DNA of 18,971 nucleotides from Schwartzia sp. (in: firmicutes) (GCA_017939945.1 JAGAZS010000056.1:1-18971), one strand, 5' to 3'. Counted from the first letter of the stretch, positions 1-7,257 are shown. Numbers and translations: made by a program. The notes: a model not told the origin generated them from the letters alone.

Positions 1-1
1 G

Positions 2-721
2 GTCAGCATCATTCCCGCATTGTCTGAAGCGAGGGCGGTGGGGGACCAGGCGCGTATTTACGAGCAATCTGCCGCGGGCATCCGAATCTCGCATTTCGTT
101 TGCTTCCCGGCTTTCATCATCGTGCTGATGCTGGCGACGCCGATTTCCACGTTGATTTACAGCGCGCCGGGCGCGGGGCCTGCGGTTTGGGCCTGTTCAT
201 TCAGCATCGTGCTTTTGGGGCTTCATCAGGTTTCGACAGGTATCCTGCAGGGACTTGGTCATCCGACGATTCCGATGGTCAATATGATCTTGGCTGCGGT
301 GGCAAAGGTAATCCTGAACTGGACGCTGACGGCAATCCCGACGCTGGGCATTCTCGGCGCGGCCTTTGCGACGGCGGCGGATATGGGGGTCGCGGCGTTC
401 ATAAATATGTTTTTCATTTATAAATACGTTGGCTGCTCGATGGAGTGGAAGCATTTCTTCAAGGCATGCTGCGCTTCCGTCGTCATGGCGATTGCCGTGA
501 AGCTGTTCTACGACACGACTTTTGCGGCGTGGGGAATCAACGCGGTTTCCACCTTCGGTGCGACCTTTGTCGGCTGCGTAGTTTATATCGCGGCGATGCT
601 CGTCATTGGCGGCATCGGTGAGGAAGATATGGAGCGCGTGCCGATGGTCGGGCACACGTTCATCCGATTCCTGCGAAAAATCGGCGTGTTCAAGACGCCG
701 GAAGAATCGGCGGAGAAATAA
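2..721 (+). CDS. MOP-superfamily flippase (SpoVB/MurJ-like polysaccharide biosynthesis protein), 5' truncated
   Basis: This is the C-terminal part (about 239 residues) of a multi-pass membrane protein. The open frame runs off the left edge: VSIIPALSEA is read from position 2, so a TTG at 20 is internal and not the true start. About six hydrophobic segments are visible (for example around ISHFVCFPAFIIVLMLATP, IPMVNMILAAVAKVILNW and ATFVGCVVYIAAMLVIGGIG). The motifs SIIPALSEA and LQGLGHPTIPM are typical of the SpoVB/MurJ/MviN group, which flips lipid-linked glycans or peptidoglycan precursors across the cytoplasmic membrane. The C-terminus is a short charged cytoplasmic tail. The lipid kinase gene follows after 3 nt, so the two are almost surely co-transcribed. 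The substrate (lipid II or another polyprenyl-linked glycan) cannot be told from this half. The family call is firm; the exact role is open. Confidence 0.85.
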   Translation, partial: VSIIPALSEARAVGDQARIYEQSAAGIRISHFVCFPAFIIVLMLATPISTLIYSAPGAGPAVWACSFSIVLLGLHQVSTGILQGLGHPTIPMVNMILAAVAKVILNWTLTAIPTLGILGAAFATAADMGVAAFINMFFIYKYVGCSMEWKHFFKACCASVVMAIAVKLFYDTTFAAWGINAVSTFGATFVGCVVYIAAMLVIGGIGEEDMERVPMVGHTFIRFLRKIGVFKTPEESAEK

Positions 722-724
722 ATC

Positions 725-1618
725 ATGAAACGATATGTTCTTGTCTACAATCCTGTGTCCGGTCACGCAACCTTCCGTCAACGACTGGATGAAATCATCG
801 AGGCGTTCCAGCGGCGTCGGACGGTGTTGATTCCGTATCGGACGAGCCTCGGCGATACGCACATGGGCGAGTTTATCCGCGAGGTTCAGCCGGAAGGCGT
901 GCTGGTTGCAGGCGGCGACGGGACGCTGCACGAAGTGGTCAATGTGCTGATGCGCGAAAAGCTTTCCATGCCTATCGGCGTCATCGGCAGCGGCACGTCC
1001 AATGATTTCGCTACTTATCTCGGCGTCAACAACGACCTCGAAGCCTATTTCGACTGCATTGTCGACGATATTTCCCGTCCGGTGGACGTGGGCTGCGCCA
1101 ATGGGGAATATTTCATCAATGTGGCCAGTGCGGGGGCATTGACTTCCGTCGCGCATGAGGTCAATGTGCGTCTGAAGCACGCGATGGGGAAGATGGCTTA
1201 CTATCTGCGCGGCATCGGAGAGATACCGAAGCTGCACACGCTCCATCTCCATATTGACGCCGACGGTGAAAAAATCGAAACGGGCGCATATCTATTTGTC
1301 ATTGTCAACAGTTCCGTCGCGGGCAGTATGCAGAATGTTGCGGCGGACGCGAAAATCGACGATGGAAAGCTGGATCTTCTCGTGGCAAGGGATTCCGGCA
1401 TTACGGAGTTCATGGCGTTGGCGAAGGATGTCGTTTCCGGCAATATCAAGCCGGACGAAAAAAATCTGCTGCATATCCAGGCAAAATCGTTTGTCGTAGA
1501 GGCGGATGAACCGGCGGAAAGCGATCTCGACGGCGAGCGCGGGCCGGCGCTGCCGCTGCACGTTGATACAATCCAGCGCGCGATTCGTATCTATACGATG
1601 ACGGAGGGAGAAGCATGA
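725..1618 (+). CDS. Diacylglycerol/lipid kinase, DagK-YegS-BmrU family
   Basis: A soluble kinase of 297 aa, the usual length for this family. It is predicted to phosphorylate diacylglycerol or a related lipid with ATP at the inner face of the membrane, recycling lipid to phosphatidic acid. The N-terminal catalytic domain shows NPVSG (9-13), the nucleotide-binding GGDGT (63-67) and GSGTSNDFA (88-96). The C-terminal beta-sandwich domain carries DDGKLDLL (212-219) and DLDGE near 267-271, where the family keeps its catalytic acidic residue. The ATG at 725 has GGAG at 712-715 upstream. The stop overlaps the mtnA start as ATGA, implying translational coupling. Placement beside a flippase suggests a role in envelope lipid turnover. 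Other members phosphorylate different lipids, so the diacylglycerol specificity is inferred. Confidence 0.9.
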   Translation: MKRYVLVYNPVSGHATFRQRLDEIIEAFQRRRTVLIPYRTSLGDTHMGEFIREVQPEGVLVAGGDGTLHEVVNVLMREKLSMPIGVIGSGTSNDFATYLGVNNDLEAYFDCIVDDISRPVDVGCANGEYFINVASAGALTSVAHEVNVRLKHAMGKMAYYLRGIGEIPKLHTLHLHIDADGEKIETGAYLFVIVNSSVAGSMQNVAADAKIDDGKLDLLVARDSGITEFMALAKDVVSGNIKPDEKNLLHIQAKSFVVEADEPAESDLDGERGPALPLHVDTIQRAIRIYTMTEGEA

Positions 1619-2682
1619 TGGATATGGAGAAAACGAATAAGCTCGGTTTTGAGACGGTCTCGCTGGACGACGATGCTTCGGCTCTCGTCATCATCGATCA
1701 GACGCGTCTGCCGAACGAGCAGAAAATCCTGCGGCTGACGACGCAAAAGGAAATATGGGACGCGATTTATCTGCTGCAGGTTCGGGGCGCACCGGCAATC
1801 GGCGTGGCGGCAGCCTATGGGATTTACCTTGCGGCAAAGGAAATCGATACGACGGATTACAACGCCTTTGCGAAGGCATTTGACAAGGCGAGGGAATACC
1901 TGAACTCTTCCCGCCCGACGGCAGTCAATCTTTCCTGGGCGCTGGCGCGCATGGGAAAAATTGTCGAAGCGGGGCAGGGGACAAGCGTTGCGGAAATAAA
2001 AAAGCGCCTGATGGCGGAAGCAAGAGCCATACAGGCGGAAGATATCGAAATGTGTCGGAAAATCGGCGAGCACGGTCTTTCGCTTTTGAAGCCCGGCATG
2101 GGACTTCTTACGCACTGCAACGCGGGGCAGCTTGCCACGAGCCGTTACGGAACAGCGACGGCGCCGATGTATCTTGGTCATGAGCGCGGCTACGGCTTCC
2201 GGATTTTTTGTGATGAAACGCGTCCACTTCTGCAAGGGGCTCGGCTGACAGCTTACGAGCTTTCGGCTGCGGGTATGGACGTAACGCTGCTTTGCGATGG
2301 AATGGCGGCGTCGGCCATGAGAAACGGCTGGGTGGACGCGGTATTTACAGGAGCGGATCGCGTTGCGGCAAACGGCGACGCCGCGAACAAAATCGGCACG
2401 TTTCCACTGGCGATTGCCGCAAAGCGCTTTGGCATCCCATTCTACATTTGTGCTCCGTCCTCGACCGTCGACCTTGACACGCTAACGGGGAAGGATATAA
2501 AAATCGAGCAGCGTCCGGCGGAGGAAGTCACGACCATGTGGTACAAGGTGCGAATGGCGCCTGATAATATCAAGGTGTTCAATCCTGCCTTCGACGTCAC
2601 CGACGCCGATTTGATTACCGCGATTATCACCGAAAAAGGCGTGCATTATCCGCCGTTTTCGGAATCGCTGAAAAAAGCATAA
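1615..2682 (+). CDS. mtnA: S-methyl-5-thioribose-1-phosphate isomerase
   Basis: This enzyme isomerises 5-methylthioribose-1-phosphate to 5-methylthioribulose-1-phosphate, a cytosolic step in methionine salvage from methylthioadenosine. The 355 aa length matches the family. Diagnostic stretches are VRGAPAIGVAAAYG (57-70), THCNAGQLATSRYGT (166-180) with the expected catalytic Cys168, VFTGADRVAANGDAANKIGT (243-262) with the expected catalytic Asp248, and APSSTVDLDT (280-289). eIF2B-like relatives lack this exact Cys/Asp pair, which favours MtnA. The start at 1615 overlaps the previous stop (ATGA) and follows GGAGGGAG at 1603-1610; the ATG at 1618 or 1624 would change only the first residues. No other salvage gene (mtnK, mtnB, mtnD) lies nearby, which is unusual company for it. 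Confidence 0.96.
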   Translation: MMDMEKTNKLGFETVSLDDDASALVIIDQTRLPNEQKILRLTTQKEIWDAIYLLQVRGAPAIGVAAAYGIYLAAKEIDTTDYNAFAKAFDKAREYLNSSRPTAVNLSWALARMGKIVEAGQGTSVAEIKKRLMAEARAIQAEDIEMCRKIGEHGLSLLKPGMGLLTHCNAGQLATSRYGTATAPMYLGHERGYGFRIFCDETRPLLQGARLTAYELSAAGMDVTLLCDGMAASAMRNGWVDAVFTGADRVAANGDAANKIGTFPLAIAAKRFGIPFYICAPSSTVDLDTLTGKDIKIEQRPAEEVTTMWYKVRMAPDNIKVFNPAFDVTDADLITAIITEKGVHYPPFSESLKKA

Positions 2683-2690
2683 TGGCATAA

Positions 2691-2733
2691 AAAGAACCCA
2701 TCCGCCCCAAAAACAACGGATGGGTTTCTTTAT
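2691..2733. terminator. Bidirectional intrinsic terminator between mtnA and sepF
   Basis: Arms AACCCATCCG (2695-2704) and CGGATGGGTT (2717-2726) form a 10-bp stem with a 12-nt loop. On the plus strand the stem runs into TTTCTTT; on the minus strand it runs into CTTTTTATG. It sits between the convergent ends of mtnA and sepF and can serve both. Confidence 0.9.
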
Positions 2734-2741
2734 GCGTGTTT

Positions 2742-3230
2742 TCAGTTTCTTGCCGCAGTCGGTTTGGCCGTCGTCACGTCGACGCCGCTGGGAACGTATA
2801 ATACCATGATGTCCGAAATACGACGTGCTTCGCAGTCGAGTACATAGGAAACGCCGTTGATGAAATCGCAGATCCGACGTTGTTCCGGCACATCCACGCG
2901 CTCGTAATTCACGACAGCCGCGCGATTCGCCAACAAATCGTCCGCGATGCGGGCGACCTGGTCGAAATTTGACGGCACGTGAATTTCCATCGCCAATTCC
3001 GGCGTTTTCGTCGTATGCACAGTCAGCTTCGGGCGCGTCGTTGCCGCAGTTTTCTGTGCTGCGACATGGGAAGGCTTTTGCGTCGCCGCCGCAACGGGAG
3101 CAATTCTTGTCGCTGCCGTTTCTATGTCCGTGCTTTCTTCCTCGTCTTCGATTTCGTCGAATTCCTCATCTTCGAATTCGTCGTCTTCCCCAAGATCGAT
3201 CAGTTTGCTAATCTTGTCCAATCCCCACAT
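2742..3230 (-). CDS. sepF: Cell division protein SepF
   Basis: SepF is an FtsZ-binding membrane anchor that helps build the division septum. The 162-aa product starts MWGLDKISKLIDLG, an amphipathic membrane-targeting helix typical of the family. It is followed by a very acidic linker (about 15-33) and an Ala/Thr-rich linker to about 75. The SepF fold spans about 79-150, with NRAAVVNYE (102-110) and RRICDFINGVSYVLDCEARRIS (118-139). Cys133 stands where relatives I recall have Gly. The frame stays open upstream to 3359, but the ATG at 3230 is chosen because it begins at the canonical helix and has GGAGG at 3240-3244 with a 9-nt gap. The gene is alone here, without the ylm neighbours (yggS-, yggT-, divIVA-like genes) often seen around sepF. 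Confidence 0.94.
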   Translation of the reverse strand: MWGLDKISKLIDLGEDDEFEDEEFDEIEDEEESTDIETAATRIAPVAAATQKPSHVAAQKTAATTRPKLTVHTTKTPELAMEIHVPSNFDQVARIADDLLANRAAVVNYERVDVPEQRRICDFINGVSYVLDCEARRISDIMVLYVPSGVDVTTAKPTAARN

Positions 3231-3394
3231 GATAATCCGCCTCCACTGCCCTTTTTCCCCTTGGATACTTCCCCTGCGTTTTGGCTTCATAGGATTCCCC
3301 AATCCCGGAAAGCGAGGAACTGCTTGCTGCTTTCGCGAAGCCGAAGCCCGAATCCCCATTCGGGCGCATTAATAGGCTGTTGCTATTGATGGTA
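3231..3394 (-). promoter_or_regulatory. Structured 5' leader of sepF, unclassified
   Basis: Between the predicted transcription start (about 3394) and the sepF ATG lie about 165 nt. They can fold into a 7-bp hairpin GCCCGAA/TTCGGGC (3346-3365), a short GCTT/AAGC hairpin near 3330-3342, and a GGATT-CCCC-AATCC hairpin (3292-3305). I do not recognise a known riboswitch core (compared from memory with c-di-AMP, c-di-GMP, TPP, cobalamin, M-box and ZTP consensus). The sepF frame remains open through it, but that stretch does not resemble SepF. Confidence 0.4.
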
Positions 3395-3400
3395 ATTTAC

Positions 3401-3429
3401 ACTATACCGCATTTTTCCTTATGTTGCAA
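3401..3429 (-). promoter_or_regulatory. Sigma-70 type promoter for sepF
   Basis: Read on the minus strand, the -35 box is TTGCAA (3424-3429) and the -10 box is TATAGT (3401-3406), separated by 17 nt. It lies directly after the typA terminator, so sepF is probably transcribed independently of typA. Confidence 0.75.
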
Positions 3430-3430
3430 G

Positions 3431-3459
3431 AAAAAATTTCCCGTTTAGGGAAATTTTTT
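3431..3459 (-). terminator. Intrinsic terminator after typA
   Basis: A perfect 12-bp stem, AAAAAATTTCCC (3431-3442) with GGGAAATTTTTT (3448-3459) and loop GTTTA, ends in a T-run on either strand. It lies 34 nt beyond the typA stop and is the natural end of that transcript. Confidence 0.9.
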
Positions 3460-3493
3460 CATTGGAATTTCATAAATACATTTGTGAAAGCGT

Positions 3494-5323
3494 TTATGCC
3501 TTTGCAGCTTTCACCGCATTCTTTCGTGTCCTTCCGCGGGTGGTGTGGTCGAGAACGGCTTTGCGGAGACGGACGTTTTGCGGCGTGACTTCCACCAGTT
3601 CGTCTTCCTTGATATATTCGAGAGCCTGTTCGAGGCTCAAAATGCGCGGCGGTGTCAGGCGGATGGCCTCGTCGGAAGAGGAGGTACGCATATTCGAGAC
3701 GTGCTTTTGCTTGCACGGGTTGATGTCGATATCCAGCTCGCGGGAGTTCTCGCCGACAATCATGCCCTCGTAAACCATCTGGCCCGGCGAGATGAACATG
3801 GTGCCGCGATCCTGCAAGGTGTAAATGCCGTAGCCCGTCGTCTCGCCTTGCTCGAACGCGACGAGTGAGCCGTGTTCGCGTCCTTCCATGTCACCCTTGT
3901 ACGGCGCGTAGCCGTGGAATATATGGCTCATGATGCTGTTACCCTTCGTGCTGGTCAAAAGCTCCGAGCGGAAGCCGATTAGACCGCGCGCCGGAATGAT
4001 GAATTCCATGCGCATATAGCCGTTGCCCTCGTTCATATTGGAAAGCTCGGCCTTGCGCTTGCCGAGAAGCTCCATGACCGTCCCCATATATTCCTGCGGC
4101 ACTTCGACAGTCAGGTTTTCCATCGGCTCGCATTTCTGTCCGTTGATGGTCTTGTAGATAACCTCCGGCTTGCCGACTTGCAGTTCATAACCTTCGCGAC
4201 GCATTGTCTCTATCAAAATAGAAAGATGCAGCTCGCCGCGTCCGGAAACTTTGAATGTGTCCGCAGAGTCCGTCTCCTCGACTCGAAGAGCAACGTTCGT
4301 TTCAACTTCCTTGAACAGGCGGTCGCGGATATGACGCGACGTGACAAACTGCCCCTCGCGTCCGGCGAACGGGCTGGTATTGACGCCGAAGGTCATCGAA
4401 AGCGTCGGTTCGTCGATATTGATTGTAGGCAGCGCTTCGGGGCTTTCCGCGTCGGCGACCGTCTGGCCGATACGTACGTCGCCGAGGCCCGTCAACGCGA
4501 CGATCTCGCCGATGCCTGCACTTTCCGTTTCCACGCGTTTCAAGCCTTGATAAACGAAAACTTTCGCGATTTTCGCCTTCGTTTCGCCGTCACCGCCGAG
4601 CAGCACCACGTTCTGGTTCGGCTTTGCCGCGCCGCGCATCACGCGCCCGATAGCCACCTTGCCCACGTATTCGTCGGCGTCCAGCGTCGTCACCATCAGC
4701 TGCAGCGGGCCGTTCTCGTTGCCTTTCGGTGCGGGAATTTCCTGTATAATTGTATCCATCAGCGGCACGAGGTTGTCGTTGTCGTCCGCCATGTCGAGTT
4801 TCGCAATGCCGTCCCGCGCCGCGCAGTATACGACGGGGAAATCAAGCTGGTCGTCGTCAGCGCCCAGCTCCATGAAAAGCTCCAGCACTTCGTCGTAAAC
4901 GTCATCCACGCGCTGGTCGGGGCGGTCGATCTTGTTGATGACCACGATGGGCTTCAGCTTTTGCTCCAGCGCCTTGCGGAGCACATACTTCGTCTGAGGC
5001 ATCGGACCTTCGAAGGCGTCCACCAAGAGCAGCACGCCGTCGACGAGATTCAGCACGCGCTCGACCTCGCCGCCAAAATCCGCGTGGCCCGGTGTGTCGA
5101 CGATGTTGATCTTTATATCCTTATACATGACGGCGGTATGCTTCGAGAGAATCGTGATGCCGCGCTCGCGCTCGATATCCCCCGAATCCATCACGCGTTC
5201 CGCGACCTGTTCGTTGGCGCGGAACACATGGCTCTGCTTCAGCATTGCGTCCACCAGTGTCGTCTTGCCGTGATCAACGTGCGCGATAATCGCCACATTT
5301 CTGAGTTTTTCGTTCGTGCTCAT
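3494..5323 (-). CDS. typA: Ribosome-associated translational GTPase TypA/BipA
   Basis: TypA/BipA is an EF-G-like GTPase that binds the ribosome and supports 50S assembly and growth under stress or cold. The product is 609 aa, full length. GTPase motifs in order: AHVDHGKTT (14-22, P-loop), RGITI (54-58, switch I Thr57), DTPGH (76-80), NKID (130-133) and CAARDG near 165-172 in the G5 position. EF-G-like domains follow (GRVMRG, GRGELHLSILIETMRREGYEL), then the TypA-specific C-terminal domain with RGLIGFRSELLT and the basic tail. The ATG at 5323 is the only reasonable start; AGGAGG at 5337-5342 lies a rather long 13 nt away. It is monocistronic, with its own promoter and terminator. Confidence 0.98.
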   Translation of the reverse strand: MSTNEKLRNVAIIAHVDHGKTTLVDAMLKQSHVFRANEQVAERVMDSGDIERERGITILSKHTAVMYKDIKINIVDTPGHADFGGEVERVLNLVDGVLLLVDAFEGPMPQTKYVLRKALEQKLKPIVVINKIDRPDQRVDDVYDEVLELFMELGADDDQLDFPVVYCAARDGIAKLDMADDNDNLVPLMDTIIQEIPAPKGNENGPLQLMVTTLDADEYVGKVAIGRVMRGAAKPNQNVVLLGGDGETKAKIAKVFVYQGLKRVETESAGIGEIVALTGLGDVRIGQTVADAESPEALPTINIDEPTLSMTFGVNTSPFAGREGQFVTSRHIRDRLFKEVETNVALRVEETDSADTFKVSGRGELHLSILIETMRREGYELQVGKPEVIYKTINGQKCEPMENLTVEVPQEYMGTVMELLGKRKAELSNMNEGNGYMRMEFIIPARGLIGFRSELLTSTKGNSIMSHIFHGYAPYKGDMEGREHGSLVAFEQGETTGYGIYTLQDRGTMFISPGQMVYEGMIVGENSRELDIDINPCKQKHVSNMRTSSSDEAIRLTPPRILSLEQALEYIKEDELVEVTPQNVRLRKAVLDHTTRGRTRKNAVKAAKA

Positions 5324-5382
5324 GCTGTCTTGATTGCCTCCTGTGTTTCTTACAATAATAATACGGTAAATTCAGCCTTAAC

Positions 5383-5411
5383 ATATTATTATAATCGTCC
5401 GTGCCTGTCAA
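5383..5411 (-). promoter_or_regulatory. Sigma-70 type promoter for typA
   Basis: On the minus strand a consensus TTGACA (5406-5411) is followed after 17 nt by TAATAT (5383-5388), about 60 nt upstream of the typA ATG. The surrounding sequence is AT-rich. An alternative TATAAT register would leave too short a spacer. Confidence 0.8.
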
Positions 5412-5553
5412 GAAATCTGTTTTCCAATGCGAATATTGCATGAATTTCGGCGGCAATTCTGCCCTGTGAACGATTTTTTTACAAAAAAACCCGTATTTTC
5501 GGGAAAAAAGTTAAAAAAATCTGTAAAAACCTATATGCAAAGCTGAATCGGTG

Positions 5554-5562
5554 TGCTATAAT
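5554..5562 (+). promoter_or_regulatory. Extended -10 promoter for the HU gene
   Basis: TGC-TATAAT (5554-5562) is an extended -10 element. The -35 position (around 5534-5539) has only a weak match, but an A/T-rich tract at 5470-5530 could act as an UP element. The predicted start is near 5569, giving a 5' UTR of about 45 nt. The 5324-5613 interval holds only this promoter, the divergent typA promoter and a small hairpin at 5490-5503. Confidence 0.7.
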
Positions 5563-5581
5563 GCACGCAACAAGGCAATTT

Positions 5582-5617
5582 ATGCCGAACAATAAAAGAA
5601 AGAGGGTATTTTCTTGA
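5582..5617 (+). CDS. Possible 11-codon leader ORF overlapping the HU start
   Basis: An ATG at 5582 opens an 11-codon frame (MPNNKRKRVFS) that ends with TGA at 5615-5617. This overlaps the TTG start of the HU gene as TTGA. A weak AAGG lies at 5572-5575, 6 nt upstream. It lies within the predicted HU mRNA. Its codons contain the HU ribosome binding site, so its translation could couple to, or compete with, HU initiation. It may equally be chance; no homologous peptide is recognised. Confidence 0.25.
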   Translation: MPNNKRKRVFS

Positions 5618-5931
5618 AGAAGGCAGAATTTATCAAAGCAACCGCTGCAAAAGCTGGGGTTTCCCAGAAGGATGCGCAGGCCGTCACTGCGGCTGTCATC
5701 GAGGTCATCAAGGATGCGTTGAAGAAGGGCGACACGGTTCCGTTCCTCGGCTTCGGCACTTTCAAGGTTTCCAATCGCGCAGCTCGCACGGGCCGCAACC
5801 CGCAGACGGGCGAGGCAATCAAGATTGCAGCGGCGAAGCTGCCGGCATTCAAGGCCAGCCCGGCGTTCAAGGAATTCGTTAACGCCAAGAAGGCTGCCGC
5901 GAAGAAGGCTCCTGCCAAGAAAAAGAAATAA
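5614..5931 (+). CDS. hup: HU family DNA-binding protein with a Lys/Ala-rich C-terminal tail
   Basis: HU is a small dimeric nucleoid protein that bends DNA with little sequence specificity. The 105-aa product begins MKKAEFIKATAAKAGVS and has GDTVPFLGFGTFKV (39-52) and the DNA-inserting arm with RNPQTGEAI (61-69, Pro63). The normal HU fold ends near residue 90. Residues 91-105 form an extra AKKAAAKKAPAKKKK tail, similar in character to histone-like tails. The start is TTG at 5614, supported by GAGGG at 5602-5606 (7-nt gap) and by the family N-terminus; no in-frame ATG fits. It is monocistronic, with its own promoter and terminator. IHF is unlikely, given the single gene and the sequence motifs. 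Confidence 0.96.
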   Translation: MKKAEFIKATAAKAGVSQKDAQAVTAAVIEVIKDALKKGDTVPFLGFGTFKVSNRAARTGRNPQTGEAIKIAAAKLPAFKASPAFKEFVNAKKAAAKKAPAKKKK

Positions 5932-5942
5932 GACGCCTTAAG

Positions 5943-5987
5943 AAACAGGGGATCGTTGCCGGAGAGCAAGCGATGCCCTGTTTTTTT
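5943..5987 (+). terminator. Intrinsic terminator of the HU gene
   Basis: Left arm AAACAGGGGATCGTTGC (from 5943) pairs with GCAAGCGATGCCCTGTTT (ending near 5983), with one mismatch and one bulge. Seven T residues at 5981-5987 follow the GC-rich part. Confidence 0.92.
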
Positions 5988-5991
5988 CGTT

Positions 5992-6027
5992 AAAAAATCC
6001 CGATACGAAGCAATGTATCGGGATTTT
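5992..6027 (-). terminator. Intrinsic terminator of the HD-GYP gene (probably bidirectional)
   Basis: A 13-bp perfect stem, AAAATCCCGATAC (5994-6006) with GTATCGGGATTTT (6015-6027), is followed on the minus strand by a T6 run. It lies 23 nt past the stop of the minus-strand gene ending at 6050. Confidence 0.9.
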
Positions 6028-6049
6028 GATATTTATTCGGTTGTTGGTA

Positions 6050-7117
6050 TCAATCTTTAGGATTGTATTCTACGATTTGGACGTCGGGGAATGCGTTCAG
6101 ATCGAGAAGTTCGGAGTCCATGACGCGAATCATCGGTCTCGCTGAAAAATCGTTTGCGTAATGTACGATTGTGCCGGAAAGGCCGTTGGAAAGATAGACG
6201 CGTGAGCCGAGGAACGAATCTTTCAGATTGGTCAGGAACGGGACGCAGACCGAAGGATCGAGCTTTGTGTACATGTCCGCGGTAATCTTGTCGATGGCAG
6301 CGAAGGGCGTTTCCTTGCGGAAGCCTTCGCGCTCTGTCGTGATATTGTCATACAGGTCGGCCAACGCGATCATGCGTGCGAACAAGTGGATGTCGTTTCC
6401 GCTGATGCCGAACGGGAATCCGCTCCCGTCCATAGCTTCATGATGTTGCAATGCCGCGCGTTTTACGCCTTCGGAAAGCCCAGGGCTTGCCGAAAGAATC
6501 ATTTGCCCGTCGACGGTATGTTGCTCATAGGCTTCGCGCTCGTCGCCGGTCAGCGTCTCTACGCTCTTGTCGAGCAGACGATCCGGGAATTTTGTTTTTC
6601 CGATATCATGCAGGAAACCCGCGAGAATGACGTCTTGTGTTTCTTGATGGGACAAGTGCATCCATTTTGCGAGCACGCCCGTGAGGATTGAAACGCGTAC
6701 TGAATGGTTGTAAACATCGGCGGCGAGATGATTGACCTCCAACAGATAATCCATGACGCCGCTTTGTTTCGCCATCGGCGCAATCGTGTCCTTGATGACT
6801 TCCTGCGATTTCTCGACCGGCGCCTTGCCGCTGCTCTTCGCTTCCTCAAAAATCGAGCGGGCCTCATGGATGACGTCCTTGTATTCGGAAACGAAAGCGC
6901 TGCCGTCGTCAAAGAGTGCCGAGACGTTTTGGAAGGCCTCGCTGAGTTCGTATTCGTCCTTGATATAAACCGTCGGTATATCGAGAAATGCAAGGCGCGT
7001 GATATGCGCTTTGGAGAGGAGCGTACCCTCGGAAAGGATGACCATCATTTCGTCGTTGATAATGGAGCGAGCGAGGATCATGCCTGGCTGAAGCTCTTCT
7101 ACGGGAATGGATCGCAA
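6050..7117 (-). CDS. HD-GYP domain protein, probable cyclic-di-GMP phosphodiesterase
   Basis: The 355-aa product has an N-terminal region (about 1-60, PVEELQPGMILARSI) often found ahead of HD-GYP domains, a helical linker to about 120, and an HD-GYP domain (about 125-265). Visible metal-site residues are His137 (NHSVR), His170-Asp171 (HDIGK), His200, His225-His226 and Asp254 (ADLYD). The signature reads DGSGFP (230-235), so GYP is GFP here. HD-GYP enzymes hydrolyse c-di-GMP to pGpG or GMP. Only a C-terminal extension (270-355) of unknown role follows. There is no transmembrane segment or receiver domain. The start is TTG at 7117, chosen because AAGGAGG (7125-7131) sits 7 nt upstream. Whether the GFP form is active cannot be settled here. 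Confidence 0.9.
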   Translation of the reverse strand: MRSIPVEELQPGMILARSIINDEMMVILSEGTLLSKAHITRLAFLDIPTVYIKDEYELSEAFQNVSALFDDGSAFVSEYKDVIHEARSIFEEAKSSGKAPVEKSQEVIKDTIAPMAKQSGVMDYLLEVNHLAADVYNHSVRVSILTGVLAKWMHLSHQETQDVILAGFLHDIGKTKFPDRLLDKSVETLTGDEREAYEQHTVDGQMILSASPGLSEGVKRAALQHHEAMDGSGFPFGISGNDIHLFARMIALADLYDNITTEREGFRKETPFAAIDKITADMYTKLDPSVCVPFLTNLKDSFLGSRVYLSNGLSGTIVHYANDFSARPMIRVMDSELLDLNAFPDVQIVEYNPKD

Positions 7118-7162
7118 GGTAATTCCTCCTTTGCAGGCATTAATATGCCAATATCTCGATTC

Positions 7163-7171
7163 ATTATATCA
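7163..7171 (-). promoter_or_regulatory. Extended -10 promoter for the HD-GYP gene
   Basis: On the minus strand TGA-TATAAT (7163-7171) gives a consensus extended -10, with a weak TTTATT -35 box 17 nt upstream. It lies about 45 nt before the TTG start. No terminator is evident after the upstream glycosylase gene, so some read-through from it is also possible. Confidence 0.65.
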
Positions 7172-7257
7172 TAGGTTGTGTTCATAATAAAAGCAGATTT
7201 TCCTTTATTTTCTGAAAGAATATAACAATGGGGCTTTCGGCATAGGACAATTTAAGG

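Noticed and set aside
3231..3359. A longer SepF with 43 extra N-terminal residues
   Set aside because: The extension does not look like SepF, and the canonical MWGLDKISKL helix with a good ribosome binding site starts at 3230.
3231..3394. c-di-GMP, c-di-AMP or cobalamin riboswitch in the sepF leader
   Set aside because: None of the conserved core strings of these classes that I can recall is present; only unclassified hairpins are seen.
4178..5443. A 421-codon open frame on the plus strand opposite typA
   Set aside because: Antisense to a complete TypA with all GTPase motifs; rich in His, Arg and Val without any domain pattern; it also runs through the typA promoter.
5490..5503. CCCG/CGGG hairpin with a T7 run on the minus strand upstream of typA
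   Set aside because: The stem is only 4 bp and no minus-strand gene ends there; it is more likely part of the AT-rich region upstream of the HU promoter.
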